Shown here one piece after another: positions 24,601 to 36,700 of a stretch of DNA of 64,000 nt; position 1 is the stretch's first letter, and every line of letters begins with the position of its first letter. The stretch covers positions 30,429,467 through 30,493,466 of the forward strand of contig OX393584.1 in NCBI GenBank assembly GCA_947652605.1. Reading direction: 5' to 3'. This DNA is from Elmis aenea. Its lineage: Eukaryota; Arthropoda; Insecta; Coleoptera; Elmidae. Position numbers and translations under genes: made by a program. The notes beneath the pieces are model-generated. The model was given only the letters and a program-made list of their open reading frames with translations, had not been told where the DNA came from and made no database searches.

Positions 24601-27154
24601 TCTCTTTTAGCGAGCGCCCATACAGGAGAACACGGTATTGACGAGTATCCGGATATTAGTGGAATCACAACTGCTAGAGTAAGTGTTTTGTTATTTATTT
24701 AATGTACGGTTTTATGTTGAACGTAATTAAACTAATAGGAAGCGATGGGTAAAATGCCAGAAGAAGATAAACAAAAAATATTGCAACAAGTTGAATATTT
24801 CCGGAGTGAAAAAATGAAATTCGATCGTGAAGTTGCCAAATGGGATGACACAGGTAACGATATCATCGTTCTTGCGAAACATATGTGCGTGATTATGATG
24901 GAAATGACTGATTTTACCCGGTAAGTGACTTAATTTTAAAGAGCGCTTCGCGTTAAGTTACAGTTAATGTGTTACTTTCAGTGGTCGTGGCCCGCTTAAA
25001 ACTACCATGGACGTCATCAACGCTGCCAAAAAGATTTCAGAGGCAGGTACAAAATTGGACAAACTGACCAGGCAGATAGCCGAACAGTGTCCGGAAAGTT
25101 CCACGAAAAAGGATCTTCTCGCGTACCTACAACGCATCGCCCTGTATTGCCATCAGATGAACATCACTTCGAAAGTTAAGGCGGATGTACAGAATATTAG
25201 TGGAGAACTGATCGTTTCTGGGGTACGTACGAAACTCGGTGAATTTGTAACGTTGTTGTAATTGGTGTTTGTTTGCAGTTGGATAGTGCGACGTCTTTAA
25301 TCCAGGCTGCCAAAAATTTGATGAACGCTGTAGTTCTAACCGTTAAAGCATCGTATGTTGCCTCCACGAAATATCCTCGTCAAGGAACCATCGCGGTGAG
25401 TATTTTTTATGTTACTACAACCTACAGTGTGTCCAAAAGATATGGAATATACTATACTGGGTGATTCAGTTTGACTGTCGCACTCCTACAAGTTTTTAAT
25501 TATTAAAAATAACCCCAACAAACATCATATTTTTGGAAACGGCGACAAATTCTCTATTCAGTGATGTGCATTTGTTATCTCTACTATGACATATGTCAAA
25601 CCCACGACAGGCAACTGTTTTTTTTTTAAAATTACATGGTATACATTTTGTTGTTGATTCGGATAGAGAATTTAATTCTGAATCCGACCATGCATTAAAA
25701 AAGTATGTATATATAAGAAAGTTTTCGAGAATTATCGGTTCAAAGTTTATTTATCAAATTGCAGCAACCAGTTTATTTAGCAAAACAAAAAACGATCACC
25801 TCTGTAAATGACAGTTTAAAGTTTATAACCTATGTTGTCAATATTGTTAGCTGTTAATTGTTAAGTGAAAATGGAATTTTATACTAACCAAGAAAAGTTA
25901 GAAATGATTTTATTCACGGAGAGTGTGAAAGAAATAAACTTTAAACTGATTTTTCTTGAAAATATTTATGTATGCATACTTTTTTAATACATGGTCGGAT
26001 TCAGAATTAAATTCTCTATCCGAATCAACAAAAAAATGTATAGTATGTAATTAAAAAAAAAAAAACAGTTGGCTATCACGGATTTGACATATGTCATCGT
26101 AGAGATAACAAATGAACATCACTTTATAGAGAATTTGTTGCCGTTTCCAAAAACATGGGGTTTGTTGAGTTATTTTCAATAATTAAAAAGTTATAGGGGT
26201 GCGACAGTCAAACTGAATCACCCGGTATAGATTTGTTGTGAGTCAGTAAAAACTAGTGAGTTTTCTTACATCAATTTTTAAGTAGTGCTTATACCACAGT
26301 AACCTTTACCTGATTATAAAAATCTTTAACATACAATATTCATACATTTTTGTACCTATTTTTGGCAGTTAATAATAAATCATTAATGAACTTTTAAAAA
26401 TTTTACTAACTCTACTTAAATTTGACTATAATTGTATTTGAATTATGTAGTGGCGAATTTTAAAAAATTACCATGGTACTGTTGTGGTACAATTTTTTAA
26501 AATTCGTGCTCAAATTTAATCACTAATGCTTATTTTGTTGTAACGCTGATTGGATTCTACAGCCTCAAGTGAGTACAATTTTAATTACATAGTTGTTGAA
26601 AATATTGTTGTTTTTAACAACGTAACTGTTCGATTTCGAATAATAATAATAAGAAATCTTTATTTAGCTTTCAGCTAATTTTACATTAATTTCATACTGC
26701 TTCTATTTATTTGTACATATTCTCTTTAAACTATTAAATCTTAGAATGTGGTTATTTGCACCTACAGTAGGTACAAATAATTGGCTATTTGCACCTACTG
26801 TATAGGTATATACCGGGTGTAACTGAGTTCTGGTACAATTCCTTTTTTTCTTTAGTTTTAATTGTACATAAATAAACTTTTAGACGTATGATATGTGTAA
26901 ATAACCGGAATATTTGAACAAATGTACACTAACATCTCACTTCAGGTTTCGCCGGAAATTACCCTAACTTTGTTATTTAAAATTTACAGTTCCCAATTGT
27001 TGTTTGGAAAATGAAAGCGCCTGAAAAGAAACCGTTGGTTCGCCCTGAAAAGCCCGAAGAAGTACGTGCCAAAGTTCGTAAGGGATCTCAAAAGAAAGTG
27101 CAGAATCCTATTCACGCCCTTTCCGAGTTCCAAAGTCCCACTGAGTCAGTATAA
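18687..27154 (+). CDS. alpha-Cat: Alpha-catenin, cadherin-actin linker
   Basis: Exons: 18687-18969, 19589-20142, 20201-20404, 21934-22049, 23032-23149, 23818-24420, 24479-24548, 24611-24678, 24739-24920, 24982-25222, 25279-25395, probably the 6-nt 26563-26568, and 26990-27154. All phases agree; the product is 908 residues with the microexon and 906 without it, the normal size for alpha-catenin. The N terminus (MADHFGLKWDPKNLEIRTMS) starts the beta-catenin-binding/dimerisation region. The middle vinculin-binding and modulation region ends at MNR (24420). An acidic linker (ADEDLDPEDVELDENY) follows, then the actin-binding domain, ending with WKMKAPEKKPLVRPEKPEE and HALSEF. Family role: binds beta-catenin/Armadillo and F-actin at adherens junctions, tension-sensitive. 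The introns hold several transposon relics; the 3' flank runs toward the satellite array. Confidence 0.95.
21009..21619. mobile_element. Foldback MITE in alpha-catenin intron
   Basis: 611 bp between TGTACAGGGTGG (21009-21020) and CCACCCTGTACA (21608-21619). The arms are long inverted repeats of about 230 bp (21009-21245 and about 21385-21619) around a roughly 140-bp centre containing ATATCGATATATTACACC. No transposase. A truncated copy is at 14475-14805. Confidence 0.75.
22135..22960 (-). pseudogene. Decayed non-LTR retrotransposon reverse transcriptase
   Basis: On the minus strand, reading from 22960 down, the pieces are KVPKDWNIGTILPLYKKG and CSNYRGITLMSEPGKILARV, then EESQYGFRRGRSTQDPVFTT, then SFKYLGVIIETNGGMEKEIS, and finally IQERQLGMLGHVYKMKEERL with RRGRPRKIW. 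These are the ordered landmarks of a LINE reverse transcriptase and its C-terminal tail. The palm with the YxDD catalytic box is missing between QDPVF and the SFKYLG block. Frames shift between the pieces. It is a dead, internally deleted copy inside an alpha-catenin intron, antisense to the gene. The clade is not determined. Confidence 0.8.
23250..23345 (+). repeat. Two-copy short tandem duplication
   Basis: Two imperfect units of about 42 bp: GCGGGTTTTTGTATATTAAA...TAGCTGGTCGAG followed by GCGTGGGTCTTTGTGTATTA...TAGCGGGTTGAG. Intronic in alpha-catenin. Confidence 0.55.
23357..23760. repeat. Two direct copies of a dispersed repeat, shared with the trx intron element
   Basis: The word CAGACCATGCACTAAC or TAGACCATGCACCAAC, followed by a GAATAAAATTTTCTGAGAAA stretch, occurs at about 23357-23475 and 23643-23740. 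The same block forms the inverted pair inside the hAT-like element at 11406-12542. It is probably remnants of one transposon family. Confidence 0.6.
25455..26227. mobile_element. 773-bp near-palindromic foldback element in alpha-catenin intron
   Basis: The left end TACTGGGTGATTCAGTTTGA mirrors the right end, whose complement starts TACCGGGTGATTCAGTTTGA. Complementarity continues over more than 300 bp per arm (for example GGCGACAAATTCTCTAT, TGACATATGTC and GATTCGGATAGAGAATTTAA), leaving a short centre near 25745-25930. No transposase is present. The flank CTATA is mirrored on both sides, so TA or TATA could be the target. Confidence 0.75.
26563..26568 (+). other. Candidate 6-nt microexon of alpha-catenin (Pro-Gln)
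   Basis: CCTCAA is flanked by TTCTACAG on the left and a consensus donor, GTGAGT, on the right. The neighbouring exons (ending 25395, starting 26990) are both phase 0, so inclusion adds Pro-Gln between TIA and FPIVVWKMK without a frame change. A perfect 16-bp inverted repeat (26454-26469 / 26491-26506) lies just upstream. From memory, vertebrate alphaE-catenin has a few extra residues here; this needs transcript evidence. Confidence 0.45.
26754..26778. repeat. 25-bp palindrome
   Basis: ATTTGCACCTAC / A / GTAGGTACAAAT is a 12-bp inverted repeat with one mismatch around a single base. A half copy (ATTTGCACCTACTG) follows at 26787, and another TACCGGGTGT element-like end at 26811. Probably transposon debris. 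Confidence 0.5.
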
Positions 27155-27780
27155 ATGTAGAAGTCCTCAAGTCAATACCATTGCATATTATGCTATATTT
27201 TTATGATTTGACATTAAGCGCAAATTCTATTTTATCTTAGCACTTATTTACTACATCGTATTTTACACAATAATATTTTATTCCACATTTATCATTGGGG
27301 GTTGTATTGTTTAAAACATATCAAAACAAATGAATTATTAAGTTGTGTTGATTGTCTATTTTATTGAATTGTATTGAGGGACATGAATAGTTATGTATTA
27401 TTCGTAGTATTAGTTTCAGGTTTTATACTAAATGTGTATTATTATATTTATTTAAAAGAGTACATTTATAAAATTGTCTATCTACTTTCAATTTTCTAAC
27501 TTGCTACTTTATCAATAAACTTGTGAATTCCTAAATTGGTGTTTTACTTTATAATTTAACTTTCATCAAACGTCTCATGAGATTCCATTCTTATACCATA
27601 TTTACTACATCTAAAGTTATTAATAATAAACAGACTAGATCGCACCCTGAGGCAAACAATAGAATATCGCCCCTCAGTGGAGTAGGCAGGGGGGTTAGGG
27701 GGATCAGAACCTTCCCCCATAGGAGCGATATACTTAAGTAAATGGCCGTAGCGCTGTTAAAAACTTTAAAAAGCTTTAAA
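27155..27780. other. Alpha-catenin 3' flank with a decayed MITE end
   Basis: AT-rich 3' UTR and intergenic sequence. At 27675-27724, CAGTGGAGTAGGCAGG...GGATCAGAACC...CCCCCATAGG is a decayed relative of the left end of the MITE at 15529. No gene is seen. Confidence 0.5.
27514..27519 (+). other. Candidate poly(A) signal of alpha-catenin
   Basis: AATAAA in ATCAATAAACTTGTG, 360 bases after the stop codon. I see no better AATAAA closer to the stop. Confidence 0.45.
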
Positions 27781-28164
27781 AAAAAATGTAATCGGTTTAT
27801 AAACAGAACGCTTTACGCAATGCATGAATGTTGTTCTAGAAACAATTGGGCCCGTAACAAAATGTTTGATTTTTTTACATAAAAGATGTGAAGGGTATAT
27901 ATACCCTTGGATATTGGAAAATTTTTAAAAACTAAACAGCTGTAAAAAAATATTTTTAATCGGTTCCTAGACAAAATAATACGCGTTACACATTGCATAA
28001 ACGTTGTTTAACACTTCTACAAACAATTGGGCCCATAACAAAATATTTGATTTTTTTACATAAAAGATGTGAAGGGTATAATACCCATAGAAATTTTTTA
28101 AAAACTTTAACGATGTGAAGGGTCTACCATAGGATATTGTAAATTTTTTAAAAACTAAACAGCT
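27781..28164. repeat. Degenerate two-copy repeat (family C) at the satellite edge
   Basis: Two diverged tandem units, about 27781-27943 and 27944-28164. Each has AAACAATTGGGCCC[G/A]TAACA, then TTTTTTTACATAAAAGATGT and GAAGGGTAT, and ends in AAAAACTAAACAGCTGT. Unit 2 has an internal partial duplication of GATGTGAAGGGT. It differs in sequence from satellites A and B and directly precedes the first A monomer. Confidence 0.65.
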
Positions 28165-28176
28165 GTAAAAGGCTAT

Positions 28177-30723
28177 AGCCTTTGCACTTTTCCCATTTTT
28201 CACGAAAAATTAAAAATTGTATTTAGGGGCTAATAATCCTTAATTGGGCTATAAATAACCTGTATAATAAATTTGAAGCCATTTCCTGTAGTTTTAAGAA
28301 AATCGATTTTTTTGTCGAAAAAAGTACAAAGACTATAGCCTTTGCACTTTTCTCATTTTTCACGAAAAATTAAAAATCGTATTTAGGGGCTAATAATCCT
28401 TAATTGGGCTGTAAATAACCTGTATAATAAATTTGAAGCCATTTCCTGTAGTTTTAAGAAAATCGATTTATTTGTCGAAAAAAGTACAAAGTATAGCCTT
28501 TGCACTTTTCCCATTTTTCACGAAAAATTAAAAATTGTATTTAGGGGCTAATAATCCTTAATTGGGCTATAAATAACCTGTATAATAAATTTGAAGCCAT
28601 TTCCTGTAGTTTTAAGAAAATCGATTTTTTTGTCGAAAAAAGTACAAAGACTATATAGCCTTTGCACTTTTCTCATTTTTCACGAAAAATTAAAAATTGT
28701 ATTTAGGGGCTAATAATCCTTAATTGGGCTATAAATAACCTGTATAATAAATTTGAAGCCATTTCCTGTAGTTTTAAGAAAATCGATTTATTTGTCGAAA
28801 AAAGTACAAAGTATAGCCTTTGCACTTTTCCCATTTTTCACGAAAAATTAAAAATTGTATTTAGGGGCTAATAATCCTTAATTGGGCTGTAAATAACCTG
28901 TATAATAAATTTGAAGCCATTTCCTGTAGTTTTAAGAAAATCGATTTATTTGTCGAAAAAAGTACAAAGTATAGCCTTTGCACTTTTCCCATTTTTCACG
29001 AAAAATTAAAAATTGTATTTAGGGGCTAATAATCCTTAATTGGGCTATAAATAACCTGTATAATAAATTTGAAGCCATTTCCTGTAGTTTTAAGAAAATC
29101 GATTTTTTTGTCGAAAAAAGTACAAAGACTATATAGCCTTTGCACTTTTCTCATTTTTCACGAAAAATTAAAAATCGTATTTAGGGGCTAATAATCCTTA
29201 ATTGGGCTGTAAATAACCTGTATAATAAATTTGAAGCCATTTCCTGTAGTTTTAAGCAAATCGATTTATTTGTCGAAAAAAGTACAAAGTATAGCCTTTG
29301 CACTTTTCCCATTTTTCACGAAAAATTAAAAATTGTATTTAGGGGCTAATAATCCTTAATTGGGCTGTAAATAACCTGTATAATAAATTTGAAGCCATTT
29401 CCTGTAGTTTTAAGAAAATCGATTTATTTGTCGAAAAAAGTACAGACTATAGCGTTTGCACTTTTCCCATTTTTCACGAAAAATTAAAAATTGTATTTAG
29501 GGGCTAATAATCCTTAATTGGGCTATAAATAACCTGTATAATAAATTTGAAGCCATTTCCTGTAGTTTTAAAAAAATCGATTTTTTTGTCGAAAAAAGTA
29601 CAAAGACTATAGCCTTTGCACTTTTCCCATTTTTCACGAAAAATTAAAAATCGTATTTAGGGGCTAATAATCCTTAATTGGGCTATATATAACCTGCATA
29701 ATAAATTTAAAGCCATTTCCTGTAGTTTTAAGAAAATCGATTTATTTGTCGAAAAAAGTACAAAGACTATAGCCTTTGCACTTTTCCCATTTTTCACGAA
29801 AAATTAAAAATCGTATTTAGGGGCTAATAATCCTTAATTGGGCTATATATAACCTGCATAATAAATTTGAAGCCATTTCCTGTAGTTTTAAGAAAATCGA
29901 TTTATTTGTCGAAAAAAGTACAAAGTATAGCCTTTGCACTTTTCCCATTTTTCACGAAAAATTAAAAATTGTATTTAGGGGCTAATAATCCTTAATTGGG
30001 CTGTAAATAACCTGTATAATAAATTTGAAGCCATTTCCTGTAGTTTTAAGAAAATCGATTTATTTGTCGAAAAAAGTACAAAGACTATAGCCTTTGCACT
30101 TTTCCCATTTTTCACGAAAAATTAAAAATCGTATTTAGGGGCTAATAATCCTTAATTGGGCTGTAAATAACCTGTATAATAAATTTGAAGCCATTTCCTG
30201 TAGTTTTAAGAAAATCGATTTATTTGTCGAAAAAAGTACAGACTATAGCGTTTGCACTTTTCCCATTTTTCACGAAAAATTAAAAATCGTATTTAGGGGC
30301 TAATAATCCTTAATTGGGCTATATATAACCTGCATAATAAATTTAAAGCCATTTCCTGTAGTTTTAAGAAAATCGATTTATTTGTCGAAAAAAGTACAAA
30401 GACTATAGCCTTTGCACTTTTCCCATTTTTCACGAAAAATTAAAAATCGTATTTAGGGGCTAATAATCCTTAATTGGGCTATATATAACCTGCATAATAA
30501 ATTTGAAGCCATTTCCTGTAGTTTTAAGAAAATCGATTTATTTGTCGAAAAAAGTACAAAGACTATAGCCTTTGCACTTTTCTCATTTTTCACGAAAAAT
30601 TAAAAATCGTATTTAGGGGCTAATAATCCTTAATTGGGCTGTAAATAACCTGTATAATAAATTTGAAGCCATTTCCTGTAGTTTTAAGAAAATCGATTTA
30701 TTTGTCGAAAAAAGTACAAAGAC
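28177..30723. repeat. Satellite A, first block (16 monomers)
   Basis: Tandem copies of an approximately 160-bp monomer beginning AGCCTTTGCACTTTTC and ending CGAAAAAAGTACAAAGAC. The spacing is 158 to 164 bp here, because the junction reads CAAAGTATAGCC, CAAAGACTATAGCC or CAAAGACTATATAGCC. Two monomers start AGCG (29451 and 30247), 796 bp apart, which marks a 5-monomer sub-duplication. It is less uniform than the later A blocks. Confidence 0.95.
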
Positions 30724-33700
30724 ATGTGTTCCTTGAGCGACTATTTATAAACAATTTTAATTATTGACTTGTATATCACAGAAAGAGTTTACCTATTGCA
30801 TCTTTACATGAAAAAAATTGTTTTGCATATGTCTTTCAATAAGCTGGTTTTAATTTTTAATTATTTCATAAAACGACCGTGCTGTAGATAATACATGTGT
30901 TCCTTGAGCGACTATGTATAAACAATTTTAATTATTGACTTGTATATCACAGAAAGAGTTTACCCATTGCATATTTACATGAAAAAAATTGTTTTGCATA
31001 TGTCTTTCAATAAGCTGGTTTTAATTTTTAATAATTTCATAAAAGGACCGTGCTGTAGATAATACATGTGTTCCTTGAGCGACTATTTATAAACAATTTT
31101 AATTATTGACTTGTATATCACAGAAAGAGTTTACCCATTGCATCTTTACATGAAAAAAATTGTTTTGCGTATGTCTTTCAATAAGCTGGTTTTAATTTTT
31201 AATAATTTCATAAAAGGACCGTGCTGTAGATAATACATGTGTTCCTTGAGCGACTATTTATAAACAATTTTAATTATTGACTTGTATATCACAGAAAGAG
31301 TTTACCCATTGCATATTTACATGAAAAAAATTGTTTTGCATATGTCTTTCAATAAGCTGGTTTTAATTTTTAATAATTTCATAAAACGACCGTGCTGTAG
31401 ATAATACATGTGTTCCTTGAGCGACTATTTATAAACAATTTTAATTATTGACTTGTATATCACAGAAAGAGTTTACCCATGGCATCTTTACATGAAAAAA
31501 ATTGTTTTGCATATGTCTTTCAATAAGCTGGTTTTAATTTTTAATAATTTCATAAAAGGACCGTGCTGTAGATAATACATGTGTTCCTTGAGCGACTATT
31601 TATAAACAATTTTAATTATTGACTTGTATATCACAGAAAGAGTTTACCCATTGCATCTTTACATGAAAAAAATTGTTTTGCATATGTCTTTCAATAAGCT
31701 GGTTTTAATTTTTAATAATTTCATAAAAGGACCGTGCTGTAGATAATACATGTGTTCCTTGAGCGACTATTTATAAACAATTTTAATTATTGACTTGTAT
31801 ATCACAGAAAGAGTTTACCCATGGCATCTTTACATGAAAAAAATTGTTTTGCATATGTCTTTCAATAAGCTGGTTTTAATTTTTAATAATTTCATAAAAG
31901 GACCGTGCTGTAGATAATACATGTGTTCCTTGAGCGACTATTTATAAACAATTTTAATTATTGACTTGTATATCACAGAAAGAGTTTACCCATGGCATCT
32001 TTACATGAAAAAAATTGTTTTGCATATGTCTTTCAATAAGCTGGTTTTAATTTTTAATAATTTCATAAAACGACCGTGCTGTAGATAATACATGTGTTCC
32101 TTGAGCGACTATTTATAAACAATTTTAATTATTGACTTGTATATCACAGAAAGAGTTTACCCATTGCATCTTTACATGAAAAAAATTGTTTTGCATATGT
32201 CTTTCAATAAGCTGGTTTTAATTTTTAATAATTTCATAAAAGGACCGTGCTGTAGATAATACATGTGTTCCTTGAGCGACTATTTATAAACAATTTTAAT
32301 TATTGACTTGTATATCACAGAAAGAGTTTACCCATTGCATATTTACATGAAAAAAATTGTTTTGCATATGTCTTTCAATAAGCTGGTTTTAATTTTTAAT
32401 AATTTCATAAAAGGACCGTGCTGTAGATAATACATGTGTTCCTTGAGCGACTATTTATAAACAATTTTAATTATTGACTTGTATATCACAGAAAGAGTTT
32501 ACCCATTGCATATTTACATGAAAAAAATTGTTTTGCATATGTCTTTCAATAAGCTGGTTTTAATTTTTAATAATTTTATAAAAGGACCGTGCAGTAGATA
32601 ATACATGTGTTCCTTGAGCGACTATTTATAAACAATTTTAATTATTGACTTGTATATCACAGAAAGAGTTTACCCATGGCATCTTTACATGAAAAAAATT
32701 GTTTTGCATATGTCTTTCAATAAGCTGGTTTTAATTTTTAATAATTTCATAAAAGGACCGTGCTGTAGATAATACATGTGTTCCTTGAGCGACTATTTAT
32801 AAACAATTTTAATTATTGACTTGTATATCACAGAAAGAGTTTACCCATTGCATCTTTACATGAAAAAAATTGTTTTGCATATGTCTTTCAATAAGCTGGT
32901 TTTAATTTTTAATAATTTCATAAAAGGACCGTGCTGTAGATAATACATGTGTTCCTTGAGCGACTATTTATAAACAATTTTAATTATTGACTTGTATATC
33001 ACAGAAAGAGTTTACCCATTGCATATTTACATGAAAAAAATTGTTTTGCGTATGTCTTTCAATAAGCTGGTTTTAATTTTTAATAATTTCATAAAAGGAC
33101 CGTGCTGTAGATAATACATGTGTTCCTTGAGCGACTATTTATAAACAATTTTAATTATTGACTTGTATATCACAGAAAGAGTTTACCCATGGCATCTTTA
33201 CATGAAAAAAATTGTTTTGCATATGTCTTTCAATAAGCTGGTTTTAATTTTTAATAATTTCATAAAAGGACCGTGCTGTAGATAATACATGTGTTCCTTG
33301 AGCGACTATTTATAAACAATTTTAATTATTGACTTGTATATCACAGAAAGAGTTTACCCATTGCATCTTTACATGAAAAAAATTGTTTTGCATATGTCTT
33401 TCAATAAGCTGGTTTTAATTTTTAATAATTTCATAAAAGGACCGTGCTGAAGATAATACATGTGTTCCTTGAGCGACTATTTATAAACAATTTTAATTAT
33501 TGACTTGTATATCACAGAAAGAGTTTACCCATTGCATATTTACATGAAAAAAATTGTTTTGCATATGTCTTTCAATAAGCTGGTTTTAATTTTTAATAAT
33601 TTTATAAAAGGACCGTGCAGTAGATAATACATGTGTTCCTTGAGCGACTATTTATAAACAATTTTAATTATTGACTTGTATATCACAGAAAGAGTTTACC

Positions 33701-36700
33701 CATGGCATCTTTACATGAAAAAAATTGTTTTGCATATGTCTTTCAATAAGCTGGTTTTAATTTTTAATAATTTCATAAAAGGACCGTGCTGTAGATAATA
33801 CATGTGTTCCTTGAGCGACTATTTATAAACAATTTTAATTATTGACTTGTATATCACAGAAAGAGTTTACCCATGGCATCTTTACATGAAAAAAATTGTT
33901 TTGCATATGTCTTTCAATAAGCTGGTTTTAATTTTTAATAATTTCATAAAACGACCGTGCTGTAGATAATACATGTGTTCCTTGAGCGACTATTTATAAA
34001 CAATTTTAATTATTGACTTGTATATCACAGAAAGAGTTTACCCATGGCATCTTTACATGAAAAAAATTGTTTTGCATATGTCTTTCAATAAGCTGGTTTT
34101 AATTTTTAATAATTTCATAAAAGGACCGTGCTGTAGATAATACATGTGTTCCTTGAGCGACTATTTATAAACAATTTTAATTATTGACTTGTATATCACA
34201 GAAAGAGTTTACCCATGGCATCTTTACATGAAAAAAATTGTTTTGCATATGTCTTTCAATAAGCTGGTTTTAATTTTTAATAATTTCATAAAAGGACCGT
34301 GCTGTAGATAATACATGTGTTCCTTGAGCGACTATTTATAAACAATTTTAATTATTGACTTGTATATCACAGAAAGAGTTTACCCATGGCATCTTTACAT
34401 GAAAAAAATTGTTTTGCATATGTCTTTCAATAAGCTGGTTTTAATTTTTAATAATTTCATAAAACGACCGTGCTGTAGATAATACATGTGTTCCTTGAGC
34501 GACTATTTATAAACAATTTTAATTATTGACTTGTATATCACAGAAAGAGTTTACCCATTGCATCTTTACATGAAAAAAATTGTTTTGCATATGTCTTTCA
34601 ATAAGCTGGTTTTAATTTTTAATAATTTCATAAAAGGACAGTGCTGTAGATAATACATGTGTTCCTTGAGCGACTATTTATAAACAATTTTAATTATTGA
34701 CTTGTATATCACAGAAAGAGTTTACCCATTGCATATTTACATGAAAAAAATTGTTTTGCATATGTCTTTCAATAAGCTGGTTTTAATTTTTAATAATTTC
34801 ATAAAAGGACCGTGCTGTAGATAATACATGTGTTCCTTGAGCGACTATTTATAAACAATTTTAATTATTGACTTGTATATCACAGAAAGAGTTTACCCAT
34901 TGCATATTTACATGAAAAAAATTGTTTTGCATATGTCTTTCAATAAGCTGGTTTTAATTTTTAATAATTTCATAAAAGGACCGTGCTGTAGATAATACAT
35001 GTGTTCCTTGAGCGACTATTTATAAACAATTTTAATTATTGACTTGTATATCACAGAAAGAGTTTACCCATGGCATCTTTACATGAAAAAAATTGTTTTG
35101 CATATGTCTTTCAATAAGCTGGTTTTAATTTTTAATAATTTCATAAAACGACCGTGCTGTAGATAATACATGTGTTCCTTGAGCGACTATTTATAAACAA
35201 TTTTAATTATTGACTTGTATATCACAGAAAGAGTTTACCCATTGCATCTTTACATGAAAAAAATTGTTTTGCATATGTCTTTCAATAAGCTGGTTTTAAT
35301 TTTTAATAATTTCATAAAAGGACCGTGCTGTAGATAATACATGTGTTCCTTGAGCGACTATTTATAAACAATTTTAATTATTGACTTGTATATCACAGAA
35401 AGAGTTTACCCATTGCATATTTACATGAAAAAAATTGTTTTGCATATGTCTTTCAATAAGCTGGTTTTAATTTTTAATAATTTCATAAAAGGACCGTGCT
35501 GTAGATAATACATGTGTTCCTTGAGCGACTATTTATAAACAATTTTAATTATTGACTTGTATATCACAGAAAGAGTTTACCCATTGCATATTTACATGAA
35601 AAAAATTGTTTTGCATATGTCTTTCAATAAGCTGGTTTTAATTTTTAATAATTTTATAAAAGGACCGTGCAGTAGATAATACATGTGTTCCTTGAGCGAC
35701 TATTTATAAACAATTTTAATTATTGACTTGTATATCACAGAAAGAGTTTACCCATGGCATCTTTACATGAAAAAAATTGTTTTGCATATGTCTTTCAATA
35801 AGCTGGTTTTAATTTTTAATAATTTCATAAAAGGACCGTGCTGTAGATAATACATGTGTTCCTTGAGCGACTATTTATAAACAATTTTAATTATTGACTT
35901 GTATATCACAGAAAGAGTTTACCCATTGCATCTTTACATGAAAAAAATTGTTTTGCATATGTCTTTCAATAAGCTGGTTTTAATTTTTAATAATTTCATA
36001 AAAGGACCGTGCTGTAGATAATACATGTGTTCCTTGAGCGACTATTTATAAACAATTTTAATTATTGACTTGTATATCACAGAAAGAGTTTACCCATTGC
36101 ATATTTACATGAAAAAAATTGTTTTGCGTATGTCTTTCAATAAGCTGGTTTTAATTTTTAACAATTTCATAAAAGGACCGTGCTGTAGATAATACATGTG
36201 TTCCTTGAGCGACTATTTATAAACAATTTTAATTATTGACTTGTATATCACAGAAAGAGTTTACCCATGGCATCTTTACATGAAAAAAATTGTTTTGCAT
36301 ATGTCTTTCAATAAGCTGGTTTTAATTTTTAATAATTTCATAAAAGGACCGTGCTGTAGATAATACATGTGTTCCTTGAGCGACTATTTATAAACAATTT
36401 TAATTATTGACTTGTATATCACAGAAAGAGTTTACCCATTGCATCTTTACATGAAAAAAATTGTTTTGCATATGTCTTTCAATAAGCTGGTTTTAATTTT
36501 TAATAATTTCATAAAAGGACCGTGCTGAAGATAATACATGTGTTCCTTGAGCGACTATTTATAAACAATTTTAATTATTGACTTGTATATCACAGAAAGA
36601 GTTTACCCATTGCATATTTACATGAAAAAAATTGTTTTGCATATGTCTTTCAATAAGCTGGTTTTAATTTTTAATAATTTTATAAAAGGACCGTGCAGTA

